Made by a program: the position numbers and the translations under genes
Notes under the pieces: generated by a model
Told to the model about the DNA's origin: nothing
Databases searched by the model: none
Seen by the model: only the letters and a program-made list of their open reading frames with translations
Origin: Moniliophthora roreri
Lineage: Eukaryota; Basidiomycota; Agaricomycetes; Agaricales; Marasmiaceae
DNA: 64,000 bases
NCBI GenBank assembly: GCA_001466705.2
Contig: LATX02000240.1
Coordinates: 1-64,000 of the forward strand
Direction of reading: 5' to 3'
Part shown: positions 12,698-24,543 of the stretch, in pieces
How positions within the stretch are numbered: position 1 is the stretch's first letter
How the letters are laid out: each line of letters opens with the position of its first letter

Positions 12698-14883
12698 CTA
12701 TGCCTGGGCCTCGGTCGGCTTCTCTACCTTCTCCTTCTCCTTCTCTGCATCCTTTGCGTGTCGCAGCATCTCTTCTCTCTTGGCTTTGGCTGCCTTGTGT
12801 GCGCTGTGTTTGTGCTTTGGTTGTGCGGCTTCGGCAACCATCCTGATACAGCGAGTAATCAATAAAGAGTTTAGCGAGAACAATTACGATAACACGACTT
12901 ACCTCTCCAACTCCCTACGTTCCTCATCAGACTCATCGGGAACAGTAGACTTGAAGATAGCACCAATCAGAAGTAAACCCTATCCATAGAGTAATCGGAT
13001 CAGACATAGCCCTCATAACGAAAGCACATGGCACACCTTTGCCCTATTTACGAGCACAGGTTCCGGGATTCCAGGCTCTTTCAGAACATTATCAACTACT
13101 TCTCTCAGTACCTGGATCACTTCCAAACGTGCTCCTCTCCATGATGCAAGCATTATCTATGGAAGGGTTGTTTGACAGCGGGAGTGAAACAGAAAACGAA
13201 TAGAAGATCAGAAACCCTGCAACGAACACAAAACAGCACACACCTTTCCCGTGACATCCATCTCGAGCGCTCGGAGTTCTTCCTCTCCTAGTTCGCCTTT
13301 AGCCTGAAGCTTCTCCATCTCCAGCATCATATCCCGCACACTCAGCCTTTTTTTTTTTTTCCAAATGAAATGAATTGCATGAGGATCGGACACGAGACCA
13401 ACAAGGGAATGGTAAACACATACGCGCTTCCAATGACACCCCAAACATCCTTAGCTAGCGTTCCTTTTTCCTTCAGGCGCGAGAAGAATCCTGGACTTTA
13501 TGGGCGACATGAGAAACCAACTCGCACAAAAAAAAAAAAAAAGAAAAACACGAAAAAAGAAAAACTTACATCCCCAAAAACTTTCTCGACTTCAAAAACG
13601 AAGTCGCCTTCATCATATACACGTTCCCAATTGTATGCAACAATTCGACTCCAAAGCTTTCCAACTTGAGGTCCTCAGCTTCCCGCTTCATCTTTGCTTC
13701 AAACGCCATCGTCTCGGGATCCTCCTTGTCTCCAGGATGCTTTGCGTCTACGAATGGCCGTAAACGTTCAACCATCTTCTTGGTCAACATTGCAACACGA
13801 GCTTCCATTACTTTACGGCGTTCCCTTTCCTGTTCACGCAACTTTTCTTTGCGTTTCCTGGTAGCTTCTCTCTCGCGCTCGATACGTTCTCGCTCCTTCT
13901 CCTTGCTATCTTTGGTGCTGTGCGTCGAGGGTGATGGTGATGTTGTGGAGCTGGCTTCTCCATGAGCAACAAGAGACGACTGATTACTCGGGTGTGATGT
14001 TGCTTCGGGACGTTCTGTAGTAGCCGCAGTGGCGATGGACTCTGCATTGGCTGTGGTCGTCTCCTCCGGAGCGGCTGTAGTCGCGGGTGGTGTTGTAGGT
14101 GCTGAAGTTGATGTCGGATGCGGTGAACTAGTAACACCAGGTGTTGAGGGTCCTTCTCCATTCAACTGCTTCTCCAACTCTGCCTTTTCTTCGTCTGTCA
14201 TCATAGTTGTAGCGGCAGTCGTCATATCTTTCATTATAGATATTTCTCCGATCTAATTTGAACAAGATAGTCAGGATATTGAACTAGGAGGAAGGGGGAA
14301 AAGATACAAAAAAAAAAAAAAAAAAAAAAAGGCGGACGCACATAATCAACGAATCGTTCTCCACCAAATACATTGGCAAAGAATCCTGCTGCATCTTCGA
14401 TGTTGATGCCACCTTCTTTATCCACCATTGACTTTCCGTTCTTATCGTAGACTGCTCTCATATTCTAGTGATGACGAACGAGTCATAATCAACATCGGAT
14501 ACGGTACCATGGAAAGGGTACTCACAGGATCGGAAAGAACCTGGTATGCTTTACTGTTCCAAGGCTATTAGAAACCCCTTCTCCACGATCCGAGTTGAAT
14601 ATCTCAACAAACCTAATTTCCTTGAACTTTTCTTCCGCATCGGCTGAAGGGTTCTTATCCGGGTGGTACTATAGCGTTTTGTCTTTAGCTTCCCTTCCCC
14701 TAGTCAAGCGACACGAATGTACCTTCATCGCTTGCTTTCGATACGCCTTCTTCAAAGTATTGTCATCAGCATCGACCGGTACACCAAGCTAAAACCCAAG
14801 ATCCACAAGTGTTAGCCACTAAACAGTAATCAGCGTCACGCCAAACGTACCAGGTCGTAGTATTCCGTTTCTACTGGAGCCAT
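12698..14883 (-). CDS. CAJ1/DJP1-type J-domain protein with C-terminal DnaJ-X domain
   Basis: A class C Hsp40 co-chaperone that stimulates Hsp70 ATPase; the family acts in the cytosol and in peroxisomal or ER import. The ATG (complement of 14881-14883) opens MAPVETEYYDLLGVPVDADD, and the J-domain follows with KAYRKQAMKYHPDKNP containing the essential HPD tripeptide. Next are RAVYDKNGKSMVDKEGGI and DAAGFFANVFGGERFVDY, typical of the CAJ1 family. A long Ser/Thr/Ala/Pro-rich linker and a highly charged KEKERERIEREREATRKRKE helix follow. The X-domain contains KHPGDKEDPETMAFEAKMKR and LLHTIGNVYMMKATSFL. The chain ends in a Lys/Glu/Ala helix (EKEKEKVEKPTEAQA). About eight introns; one has a 23-nt homopolymer (14308-14330). 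Confidence 0.88.
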
Positions 14884-15458
14884 CGTGTCTCTTCTCGTCG
14901 CGCTGAGTAGTCGAGGTAAGGGTATTCAAGAGGAATAAACTGGAGATCTGTTAACGGTAAAAGGAGAAGATGACAGTTCAAGTAAAGAGGCAGTTCTGGG
15001 CCAAAAAAATCACGGCAAAAGATCATGGTGACGTAATTACGCAGTCCGAATTTTCTGGCTGAGTGAAGGCGTAAATGCTATTGTTCATTATTTATAGTCA
15101 GCTATATTCCTGCTACAATGTATACAACAAAACAGAATCCTTGGTGAAAGATTGCGGGGGGCGTGATGTAGAAGGTTTCAGCATGATGAGTGTGAAGGGA
15201 ATTGCAATTGGAAATGCAAGGTAATGAGGATATTATTGCGCGACAAGAGACAAACGAAAGTAGAAAGCACCAACGAGGAACGAATAGATAACACGAATAA
15301 GGATAGAATGCGGATGCGTCGGGATTCTATGAGGGTGCGGATCGGGGTTCTCTTCATTCCTCATGCCTCATGGCCAAACTCGATAGCCCTAGCGTTCTAT
15401 GAGGGGCACAGGTCGCGAAGAAGACTGCCATGGGATGGAATTATGAATCGGGTACCTT
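14884..15458. other. Intergenic region upstream of the J-protein gene
   Basis: About 575 bp holding the promoter of the J-protein gene and the 3' flank of the next gene; both lie on the minus strand. No gene and no clear element recognised. Confidence 0.45.
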
Positions 15459-16288
15459 TCATTCCTCATTACCAGGCTCCGAAAATCTAACAGCCTTCTT
15501 TTGTGTTATTATGGAAGGCGAAGAGTCGGAAGATATGCTTGGTCTCGGGGACACAGACATGTGTAATGAGGTAGACGAGGTAGAAGAGCGTGAACGTGGC
15601 AGAAAGCGGGACATCATGCGACTGCTCATCTTTAATGAGAAGAGTGCTGACGAGCTACTGCTTGCGTCACTGTTCATGTTTAATGAGGATTGAGGGGTAG
15701 AGAGGGATGTGAATGTCGTTGCTGATGAAACCGAGGGCGTCATCCCTGGATTAGATGGTTCTGATGGGAATTTCTTCAGAGAGGAACGTGCAGGCGGGGG
15801 TGGTAAAGTGATGGAGGGTAAACGGTGTTGGTGAGCGGGCGCATTCCGCAGATGAGGTGTCCGAGAAAGATGAAGACCCATTGCAATTTGTTCAACGGTT
15901 GGAGGAGACCGTGAAGGGTCATCTCGCCGTATTCGCGATGCAGTATATGTGCGTTCTTCTGCATTAGAGTAATGCATCTCATTTTTCTAGTTATTACACA
16001 CGGCAATGAACATCAACCGGTTGAAGAAATCAACAGACAACTCACATCTGATGTTGAGCGCGACTTTTTTGGGGTAACTGAGAGAGATCTCCGTACTGAA
16101 GTTATCACTTTGGACCTGCGAGTACTAGTGCTGGGAGAATGTTCGGGTGTTGACAATGCACCGTACTCTCGACTGGACCTCGTCATGGTGGTGGTGGTGG
16201 TGGTGGTGATGGTTGTTCGAGAGGAGTTTGAGAAATGGCGCTTGTGAGGAGGACGGGAAGATGTAGAGTCTTTGGGAAAGGTAGCCAT
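15459..16288 (-). CDS. Conserved basidiomycete Ser-rich protein of unknown function
   Basis: Two exons joined by an intron of roughly 60 bp (donor GTGAGT near 16047, acceptor near 15990). The start ATG is the complement of 16286-16288. Exon 1 encodes a basic Ser/Thr-rich stretch with a Thr run (from a CAC/CCA-type simple repeat at about 16188-16212) and YGALSTPEHSPSTSTRRSK. Exon 2 begins KNEMHYSNAEERTYTASRIR, then DDPSRSPPTVEQIAMGLHLS-RTPHLR, a segment I recognise as a recurring motif of uncharacterised agaricomycete proteins. It continues with PPPPARSSLKKFPS and a Ser-rich tail, about 250 residues in all. No catalytic domain, signal peptide or membrane span is visible. The Pro/Ser pattern suggests a disordered phosphoprotein; that is inference. 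Confidence 0.68.
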
Positions 16289-17612
16289 GTATGTCGCATG
16301 CGAGGTCGAGGTGTGTGTGGGTATGTATAACAACGAGGTAAACGCGGGTTGTGGCCGAGTCACAATAAAATTTTTGGGGGAGAAGAATGTAGTCATCACA
16401 TACATGTTGCCGTGTGATTGATATAGTGACGGCACGGGTCACCCGTAAACCGATCTCTGCTGTGGCTGTGATTCCAGCTCGACCTTGTCTCGGAGACTCC
16501 CCTTTCCATAAGAAAAGACACTCGGCAAATAAATATTTATTTCCAATAGGACGCGCGATTCTTTTATTAGTAGGGAGTACGACTCGTTGGTCAAACACTT
16601 TCCTATTGGAAAAAAAAAAAATACATGACACGACCGACGCCGACGCGGATTCGGGGTGGGGGTGGCGGCCAGCCGTCAATTTCAACTCTGGAGGCAGCAC
16701 TATCCCAACGTCTCTTGCTCATGGCAACTCTATACCTACGTGGAGGTATGGCGTACCTGTGAGTCATGAAACACGAGGCCCAGAAGCATTAGTAACATGC
16801 AATCGATCCCCATAACCACCTTGAAACTTGAACACCAGTCTTGAAGCTTGATACGTCAGTCGGACAGCAGCCAGTTGTGGCACGAAACGATCCTCTCATC
16901 TCTAGGTGGTGCACAGGACATGGAGCTGTCTACCGTGCATCTCGATCACCTTGACTGCAGACACTTGGTTTGTCTAATGCCAGACATCGACAAGATGCTT
17001 TCTTCAGGTTCTGTCGATCGTGTCGTGCGCAGCATTTCAATTTGGTTTAGCATCCAAGGCCGTGTCGGGGCGCAGTTAGGATCCGTGTACCGTTGAACGC
17101 GCATTTTGTCCTGCGGTAGTGATATAACTGCCACACCAGAAGATGAATCTACGCCGAAAGCTACCGATGTCGCTAAGCTAGTGACCACCGCAGTTACCTG
17201 GGCATATTAGAACTAGAAGTTGGTGCAAGAGGTGCAGCCACAGCAATATATGACGATACTTTCTGCATCTCCAAATGTCAACATTACCCCGTGTCAAAGG
17301 TAGAAACTGTTGGCATTGGAAATGAGCGGGTATACAGTATAAATGCATGGATCGTTGAAAACTGATGACTTAGTCGGTCTCCGAGTATCCGAGGCGCCTC
17401 TTTGTCCCGATTCTCAAGCGTTCAGGCGATGAACTATCCTCCATTTTGAATTTACACATACAACATACAGCATAGAGATACATATTAAAGGTGCATACAG
17501 TGTCATAAGTAGATATTAAGAGTGCCAATCGTATTCCATCTGCGCCTGCGCATCCCAATCTATCGTCTTCAAAGTCCATGCAAAATAAACACGTCTTCCA
17601 CGAGGAATAGCT

Positions 17613-17870
17613 TCACAACGTTATACTCCTCCTCTTCGTAACTAGAACAAATCCCTGGGGAACGAACGACGCGCGTTCTTGCTTGCGGGTGACAGATGTC
17701 ACAGTTTTCCATGCTCGTACAATACGGCGTTTGATGGAAGTGCGCGATGAGGCCCTACACATTGAGGACGAGTTTGAGTTGAATGAAGAAAGTCGTCCTC
17801 GGATGAATGAAACGCACGAGTAAGATTCCATCATCGAGTCGGGTGTCATTGGGCGGGTAATGGAGTACAT
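17613..17870 (-). CDS. Possible small Ser/Arg-rich protein
   Basis: An uninterrupted frame of 85 codons beginning MYSITRPMTPDSMMESYSCV. It continues with an Arg/Ser-rich middle (FNSNSSSMCRASSRTSIKRR) and a C-terminus VTSVTRKQERASFVPQGFVL-VTKRRSITL. It stands out in an otherwise gene-less stretch because composition and codon use look protein-like (Ser/Thr-Pro sites near the N-terminus, a basic amphipathic helix later). No signal peptide, CAAX box or known domain. It could be a terminal exon of a larger gene, a short regulatory protein, or chance. Confidence 0.3.
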   Translation of the reverse strand: MYSITRPMTPDSMMESYSCVSFIRGRLSSFNSNSSSMCRASSRTSIKRRIVRAWKTVTSVTRKQERASFVPQGFVLVTKRRSITL

Positions 17871-19768
17871 CTCGAGTTGTGTTTCGAAAAAATGAATTAA
17901 AATGAGCGAGTCAGAGGAAGCTCAGAACCAGCTAGAGCGAAAGGGGTATTTCAGAGAATATCTGGGTATCGCAAGCTGGGGTATTGGGAGGAGTGCTTGG
18001 ACCTGACTTGGACTCGAATACGAGGTTCTTTTAAACCTTGTAAAAGACAATAGACATTGTACTTGCGCATCATTGATACTGTACATGCGGCGAGAGTGCG
18101 TGCAAAGGAACAAAAGAAATCTGTTTGTTTGTACATACAGTACTTACAACCGCCGGCTGCCCGGCTCGAAGCCGCTTAGTCACCCGTGCTTGGGCGCTTC
18201 GCCAGGTTTGTTTGGGTACCTCACGAACGGACAATACCACAACTCTCGCACAGAAAAATGCGGCTATGTAACAGGTGAGTAGTCGGTCGATATTTCAATT
18301 TCATTTGGCTCACCGTACCCTACAGGTTTCGCGGGCTATCGTGTTGACTCAAACTCTAGAGTTGACAGGGTCGAATGGACCATGTACACGAGTATTATAC
18401 CGAGAAATGTATGATGAGGAAAGAATACGGAAAGTTGGAATGAGGTGCTAAATACGCAAGCTCAAGGTCCTGAGAATGGGATCGAAACGAGAGCAAATAT
18501 CCGGTGCGTGATCCTGGTCAATTGAAGAAGAGATACGGCAAGTACTGATGAAAACTGCAATACGTCCAGGACCCGACCATATCAGACGTCTGTTGAACCA
18601 CGAAGTTTGAAATCTTGGCGCCAGATATTCCAAGACCATAATGGTGATACCAGTCGCCCGTTTCTCACCCTCCTAGTGCTGAGCAGGATTTTTCATAGAC
18701 GAACCTCCGCGGGTCTATTCTTCATGCTGCTACAAAGTCGAGTTGCTCGAGCATATTCTCGAGATCCTCATTGGTGACTACAGTTGCAATTTACATCTCC
18801 ATCTTATACGTCGTACAGTAACACGTCTCCTGATTACTATCCGTGCGAGTAGAACAACTACAATGATGACGATGACAGCTCAAGGCAAACCAGTGCTTAT
18901 ACCCATGTCCTGCAGCGTGCTGCAGTATGGTATCCCATGAGTGTTGCTTTGAGTGTCGATGTTGTAAAGCACAGTCGTATCAACAATGTCAAGACAACTG
19001 ATATTCGACATCAGTGATTCAGTGATCCTGCTTTTTTTCCCGGACTTGGGATCCGAAAACCGTGTCATAGCTCGAGCAGGAGGAGAGGGGGTGGCACTGC
19101 CACTACATTTGCGTTTGTGCTACATGGCAACTTCAGAAAAGCCAAGCCTAATTTTTCTAACCCGCGTCGTTACTGCCGTAGGCGTTTCCATCTCTTGGGC
19201 GGCAGCCCTGTATCTTCTCCTTTTGAGCCTTCGGAATTTCAAAAAACCTCATGGACTTCATTGCGTCGTTGCTACCGTCGTCGGCCGTTTATCTTGCTTA
19301 GGCAATTGCGTGAGCAGACAGATTAGCTCTGTGAGTCTTCAAATAATAGACTGACATTAGTGTCGTGTTCATACCCACAAGTCATTCACAGGAATTCAGG
19401 TATCTCGGGCATACTATCTTGAGACTTGATACCAAACACCGGTGCCTTATCAGTGAAAGCGGGTAGAAAATCAGGAAGCTAAGATACCGGGTTGGGCGTC
19501 TGTTTACCTTCGTCGCTGCAGAACCGCTGTAGAAGATCACACGGCATTTCCAGATTTTTACCGCAATCTTTCGTGTGCTACACACTTCCCCTCGTCGTCA
19601 AGAACCGTGTCGAAATGTTAATAATGCCTCGTCGCCCTACCCCGAATGGCATACGCGCAGCAAGATTTGGAAGGAGCCTGGCTGTGGCTAGATTCCAGGT
19701 TTTGCCTCCAGGCATTTTGAAGACATCAGATTCTGCCTTCCGCTTAGCAACTCCTCTTCTCCTCCAGG

Positions 19769-19775
19769 TATAAAT
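19769..19775 (+). promoter_or_regulatory. TATA-like box of the Egh16-like gene
   Basis: TATAAAT about 185 bp before the ATG at 19958, followed by a strongly CT-rich leader (19790-19890), a common core-promoter layout in highly expressed fungal genes. Confidence 0.5.
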
Positions 19776-19957
19776 CCGAGGTCGACACCCCGCCTGGATT
19801 TCCTCATTCCTCATCCTTCCTCTCTTCTAGCCCAGGCGGTGACTGGTTCTGAGAACCTAGTCCTTCTCTTTTCCTCTTTCCATTCCCTTGTTCCTTGACG
19901 TTGAGTCGTCCTGCTACATTTTCTCTATCTGCTAGCCAGATCCTACCCATCCCCAGG

Positions 19958-21786
19958 ATGAAGTCTGTTGCTTTCGCTCTTGCACTTTCCGCCTCCGTGC
20001 ATGGCCACGGTCTTATCTCAGCCATTACTGGTACCAATGGTGTTGTCACCATGGGTTTTGGTGTTAGTGAGTATCAACAAATATCTCTCATGATCTTTCG
20101 AGCAAGATCTCACAATCGCTTTCACAGCTGATACTATTCCCCGAAACGGAACATCCGAGCAACCATTCCAGCTTGATACGCCTGTTATGAAGAACCTAGT
20201 CGACGACCCCTGTGGCGCAACTTTACAAGGTGGCTCTATCGATATAACTAGATCCTTCCAGGTTGCCCTTCAACAAGGTGGTGGCCAGCTTCCATCTCTA
20301 AGTCCCAATGGCTCCATCACGATGACTATCCACCAAGTAAACGCCGATGGTGGAGGTCCGTTCACTGCCCAGTTCAACACCGACGGAACGGGTAGAACCT
20401 GGGAGGATGCTGTTGTCACTCAACAAGTTCCCGGTGCCAACGGAATTCTCAGGGGTGGTCCTGTTGACTCGCAGTTCACTGCTCAGCTTCCGGCGGGCAC
20501 TGTTTGCACCGGTGGACCTAACAACGATGCCTGTATCGTTCGTATTAACAATGGTGGGGCTGGATTAGAACAGAGCTTGGCTAACGGAGCTGGTCCTTTC
20601 GGTGGTTGTGCGGCTGTTGTTGGTTAGTCGAGTCTTGCCGCCTTGTGCTTGTAGTCATACTCACTTCTCTTTCGTAGCCAACGGCGCTACTGGTGCCAAT
20701 ACTAACACTGGCGCCAACACTGGCACCAACAACAACGCTGGTACAGGCCGTGGCAGAAATCGCAACCGTCTCGGAAACAACAGGAACAGAAACACCCAGA
20801 ACCTTGCCCGTTATTTCCCTTCCCCTGAGAAGAGAGAGGAGGATGCCCTTCGAACTCTCATCGCGAAACGGAAGGAACTGGACCAGGAAATCGAGATGAG
20901 ACGCAGGGATTTGGAAGAGAGGCAACTGTTGACTGTAGATTTGATTGACGAGCTGAAGGTGAGTGTTCCAAATTTCCAGTAATCCAGAAACGTGACGAAC
21001 CCTAAACTTGACAGACTGCCACTGGTTCTGCGATCGACAGTAAGTTCCTTCGACTATCCGACTACCTTGTATCTGACCGTATGTTGCTATGCAGTTCCTA
21101 TCGATGCCTTTGCCGGTCAAGTTGATGCTTCTCCCAATGGTGGCAACAGCACTACCGCGCCGAACGCCATCTTGACGAAACAACAAGCCGTCGACCTCAA
21201 AAAAGCAGTTCAGGGAGCCATTGCGGCTGCACTCTCTGTTCTTTCAAGCGCACAGAATGTTTCGGTCGATGCACTTGGATTCCAGGTAGAAAACAAGCTT
21301 ACCCCAGAGCAAATCGATGCTGCCAATGTGGCTGCCGCTAAGGCACTCGCAGATGGATTGACGACTAGCATCAACCAAGGCGTAAATAATATCTTTTCGC
21401 CGTCTCCTTGACTGAAACTGAATTTTTTTCTTATAGAATGCTGGTGTAGGCGAGCCGAACACGGCCGTCGTCAACGAACTTTTAGGCCCAGGTATGTTTC
21501 AGTCATACACAGCCTGGATGGTAGCTGACGTTCCAACTTGCTAGTCTCGGATGTCCGGACTCTCACATTGACCACTAGCGCTTTCGGTTCTGCTGCCACT
21601 CAGACCGTTGCTGGAGCTGCCGGTGCTGGAGGTGCAGGTGCTGAAACTATCACCGCTTCCCCAGTTTCCACAGCAGGAAGTCCAGCCAGGACCCCAGCCG
21701 GTCGTGTGAACAACAAGGGTAATAGGGTTGCTGCTGACTCAAATGCATTTGAGAAGCGTATGAAGTTGTCGCGCATGGCTTTATGA
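19958..21786 (+). CDS. Secreted Egh16/Gas1-like (appressorium-specific-protein family)
   Basis: The ATG at 19958 opens a signal peptide (MKSVAFALALSASVHG) followed by mature HGLISAITGTNGVVTMGFGV; the His directly after the cleavage site is typical of the family. Next come DTIPRNGTSEQPFQLDTPVM, DDPCGATLQGG, ITMTIHQVNADGGGPFTAQF, GTVCTGGPNNDACIVRINN and GPFGGCAAVV. The Cys and Gly pattern matches Egh16/Gas1-like proteins, known from plant-pathogen appressoria and expanded in agaricomycetes, with no established biochemical activity. After the conserved part there is a Gly/Thr/Asn repeat, a cluster of Arg/Asn (RGRNRNRLGNNRNR), a charged helical segment rich in dibasic pairs, and an Ala-rich tail. 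Five or so short introns; stop at 21784-21786. Confidence 0.82.
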
Positions 21787-21921
21787 TATCACAGTAGATA
21801 TATTATGTAGCCTTTTTCGACGTCCAACGTCTTGAACAACGGGAGTTATAAAGAAAGAAGCAGCGATACCCTTCACTCTTAGGGAGCATTCGAACCGAGT
21901 CCAAACAGGAACAGAAATCTT

Positions 21922-22988
21922 CTACCATGCTCGGTGACCTCCGTCGACAATGATGCTACATACGGGATTAGCGCCACATTTTGAAGATCAACGGAAAATA
22001 ATAACTGACTCGCTCCCCGTACAAAATGTTGATCCATCGCCAGCTAACCAAAGAGCAACGCCACGCAGCTCATCGGGTCTTCCGAGTCTCCCAAGTGGGT
22101 TCTGGGATTCCCATTTGGCCTTCAACTCGGGTTGAGGATCCAGAAATGCACGCGTGAGCCTACGTGAAAGGTAAGAGTCCATGCGGGCGGGTTAGTATCT
22201 AATCTTACTTGGTATAGATGTATCCTGGACTAAGAGAATTGACCCTGATCCCTTTGGGGCCGAGTTCGCATGCCATGGAACGCGCCATCTGTACGACAGC
22301 AGCTTTACTCGTGTTATATGCAACCCAGTGTTGATCCTAAGTCAACTCAGATGCCAGTCCCAAACTTCGAATAAAACGACATACTCGGTTGGTGATACTT
22401 CCACTCATACTAGCCGTGATAACAATGCTTCCCCGTATTCCCAATTTCTCCATCTGCCTTCCAGCAGCCTGCGCAGTGAAGAGGACGCCATTCACGTTCA
22501 CGTCGATCAGCTAGCGTCGATCTGTTGAGTATGAGCGTATTAGGTGCATCCAGCAAGGGAACGACCTTCTTAAATTCGTCCGCAGGATACTCCAAGCACT
22601 CCGCTCCCCTCAGGATACCCGCATTCGCAAAGCACACATCTATTCTTCCTTCCTTCGCGACAATGTCCTCCACAATTTTCCACATTTGCTTCTGATCAGT
22701 GACATCACCTCGCATATACTCCAATCTGGCGCCATTATCACTTCCCTTCAGGTATTGCTGGACCTGCAGCCACTCCTCGGTTGGCTGCGCTGCAAGGTCA
22801 AGACAGTAGACAACAGCACCAGCTTGTGCGAGAGCAAGAGCAATTTCGAGCCCGATTCCACGTTCAGCGCCGGTGACCAGGGCGACACGTTTTTCAAGGG
22901 AAAAAAGCTGGGTAAGTATGGAGGATTGAGAGTCAGATCCAGAGAGAATGCCGGCTACGCCTTGGGGTGCAGTAGTGGTAGATGTCAT
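21922..22988 (-). CDS. Short-chain dehydrogenase/reductase (SDR)
   Basis: A classical NAD(P)-dependent SDR. Seen motifs: [20 protein letters not shown] (TGxxxGIG cofactor loop), DLAAQ at the strand-2 end, [18 protein letters not shown] (NAG), a Ser in [16 protein letters not shown] (YxxxK catalytic pair), [18 protein letters not shown] and the C-terminal [13 protein letters not shown]. The stop TAG is the complement of 21922-21924. The start is the ATG at 22988 ([15 protein letters not shown]); the frame stays open further upstream with no ATG, so an additional 5' exon is possible. About 300 residues and 4-5 introns. The C-terminal VDGG resembles sorbose-reductase/mannitol-dehydrogenase-like or 3-oxoacyl reductase subfamilies; the substrate cannot be assigned. 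Confidence 0.88.
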
Positions 22989-23287
22989 TCTAGCTGGTGT
23001 GTGAAACTGGGGAGTTGGGAGCTTTTTTGTATGATATGCGCCGGATAATCCGGAACGCAGGGAACGGGAAGCTAAACATGAGGTCAAGTGGTTATATCAA
23101 GGTGACCTAGAGGTACTGAAGAACCCCTGCCGTGCGTGTCATCGAAGCCCGAGGCCACCTGCAATCCTCGATCCGCCATCAGTCACATTGTACCGACATA
23201 ACCCCGGCGTTCAATGTCATTCAAGAAAAGAACCTGTTTAGAATGGGGTATCTCAAAGAATAAACGGGAGTGCTATATGTGCGATGT
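22989..23287. other. Short intergenic region
   Basis: About 300 bp between the SDR start and the stop of the first lectin gene; nothing recognised beyond likely promoter sequence for the SDR. Confidence 0.4.
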
Positions 23288-24231
23288 TCACCCAACATTC
23301 AATCTCTTGACCCTAGTTACCGTCGTCGTGACTGTTGTCGTAGTCGTAGTGATCGAAACCTCTCCATTACCTCCCACTCGAAGCCCTTCCGCGTCGATAA
23401 CAGTGTCAGCTAAGGTTTTCGTCGAGGAAGCACCAGCTGGTGGTGTTTCAGTTGGCCCTTCAACCACCGTCTGCCAGTCCCCTCCATCAGAGACATTCGA
23501 CGCCGTTTCGACATCATCGGCGGCGTCAGGGATTTCTACTTCAATGAAACGCCATAGCTGGCATGGATGGATGGGCAGTCCCTCGATGTGAAGGTCCACC
23601 TTTGTGAATTTACTTTCAGCTGTTGCTATTTTAACTAGGCCGGAGAAGCACTCACCAAAGTTCCCGGTTTTGGGCTGCCCCAATCTCTGAGATCAAAGAC
23701 ACGGTTACTGTTCGGCCATCGAATGCTAGAAATGCATAAATATTACCTCGACGAAAGGGTTGCAGGGAGAACCTACCGATAAATACGCTCTTTCAAGTCG
23801 AATGTCTCTATCTCCCAGCTGGTCGGGTATGCCGAAGAACCAATTTGCGGGCCATTAGTACCATCGAAAATGGCGGAAAGGTACGCGCGGGGATTGCGAA
23901 CGTTACAAATGGTGTAGCCGGGACCGAGAGGTGCTATGTGCCACTTGTATTAGATTTAGTGGAGAGATCTATGTTAGAACAGGCTCAGACAGACCTGCTG
24001 GTTCTCTGCTTGACCTTCAGGGAATCCTTTAACATCAGGTTTAGTCGTCGTCGAAAGCGAGCGAGATTTAAAATCCTCACCAATGATAGTTTTCCCGTCT
24101 GAACCCGACAGATCAATAGCGGTCCCACTGTTAACATTGAGTAACTTGTATATTCCAGGTCTGGGGTTGCAATTCATTGATGTGCCGTGCGTGGATCGTG
24201 AGCCGTTCGTTCGAGTCGATGGGACAGACAT
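23288..24231 (-). CDS. Ricin-B-like (beta-trefoil) lectin-domain protein with acidic C-terminal extension
   Basis: The ATG is the complement of 24229-24231. The beta-trefoil begins with GIYKLLNVNSGTAIDLSGSD, the first repeat of RICIN-type carbohydrate-binding modules (strand plus LSG loop). It continues with EGQAENQQ, WHIAPLGPGYTICNVRNPRA, YLSAIFDG and WEIETFDLKERIYR, then LPIHPCQLWRFIEVE, which contains a QLW variant of the QxW core motif. After the fold comes an acidic, Ser/Thr/Pro-rich tail of about 80 residues ending in a poly-Thr/Val stretch. No signal peptide is visible, so a cytoplasmic mushroom-type lectin is likely. Four or five exons. No enzymatic chain is fused. The ligand is unknown. 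Confidence 0.7.
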
Positions 24232-24543
24232 TCTGATCTGAAGTTATGGTTCAAATTCGCGAACACGCTTCTGCAGCGTGTCAAGTGGCTAAGATAGAAA
24301 AAAATTCGGTCGATGAGTCGAGATAAGATAGGCTGCTGCCAGCCGTTAGCGCTTGAGGCTCAGGGCATCCTAGGTCAAGTGAGATCTGTTTGACATGCTT
24401 TTACAGCATACCTAGAAGCAGCACAGAGCATTTGGCGAGACATTGCGGTGGGCAGCTGGGAAGGGCCTGGTGGTAATGATTAGCGCCCAAGCGGCGACGT
24501 CCCAGGTAATAACAAAAATTTTTCTCCTTCCGTCTTCTTCAAA
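24232..24543. other. Divergent promoter region, lectin and NOC4
   Basis: About 310 bp between two divergent start codons. It must serve both the ricin-B-like gene (leftward) and NOC4 (rightward). No clear TATA box. Confidence 0.5.

Larger units (their letters stand above)
16289..19957. other. 3.7 kb gene-poor region
   Basis: Apart from one possible small coding stretch (listed separately at 17613-17870) I find no gene. Short frames across it change strand and show no coding signature. No tRNA T-loop with a matching cloverleaf was seen. The last 200 bp hold the promoter of the Egh16-like gene. Confidence 0.45.

Noticed and set aside
16125..16700. Minus frame with a poly-His run
   Set aside because: The His run is the GTG simple repeat read in the wrong frame; in the supported gene the same repeat encodes Thr.
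22989..23087. Extended N-terminus of the SDR (possible mitochondrial targeting peptide)
   Set aside because: The open frame reaches further upstream only through a TTG; no ATG is present, so ATG 22988 was kept.
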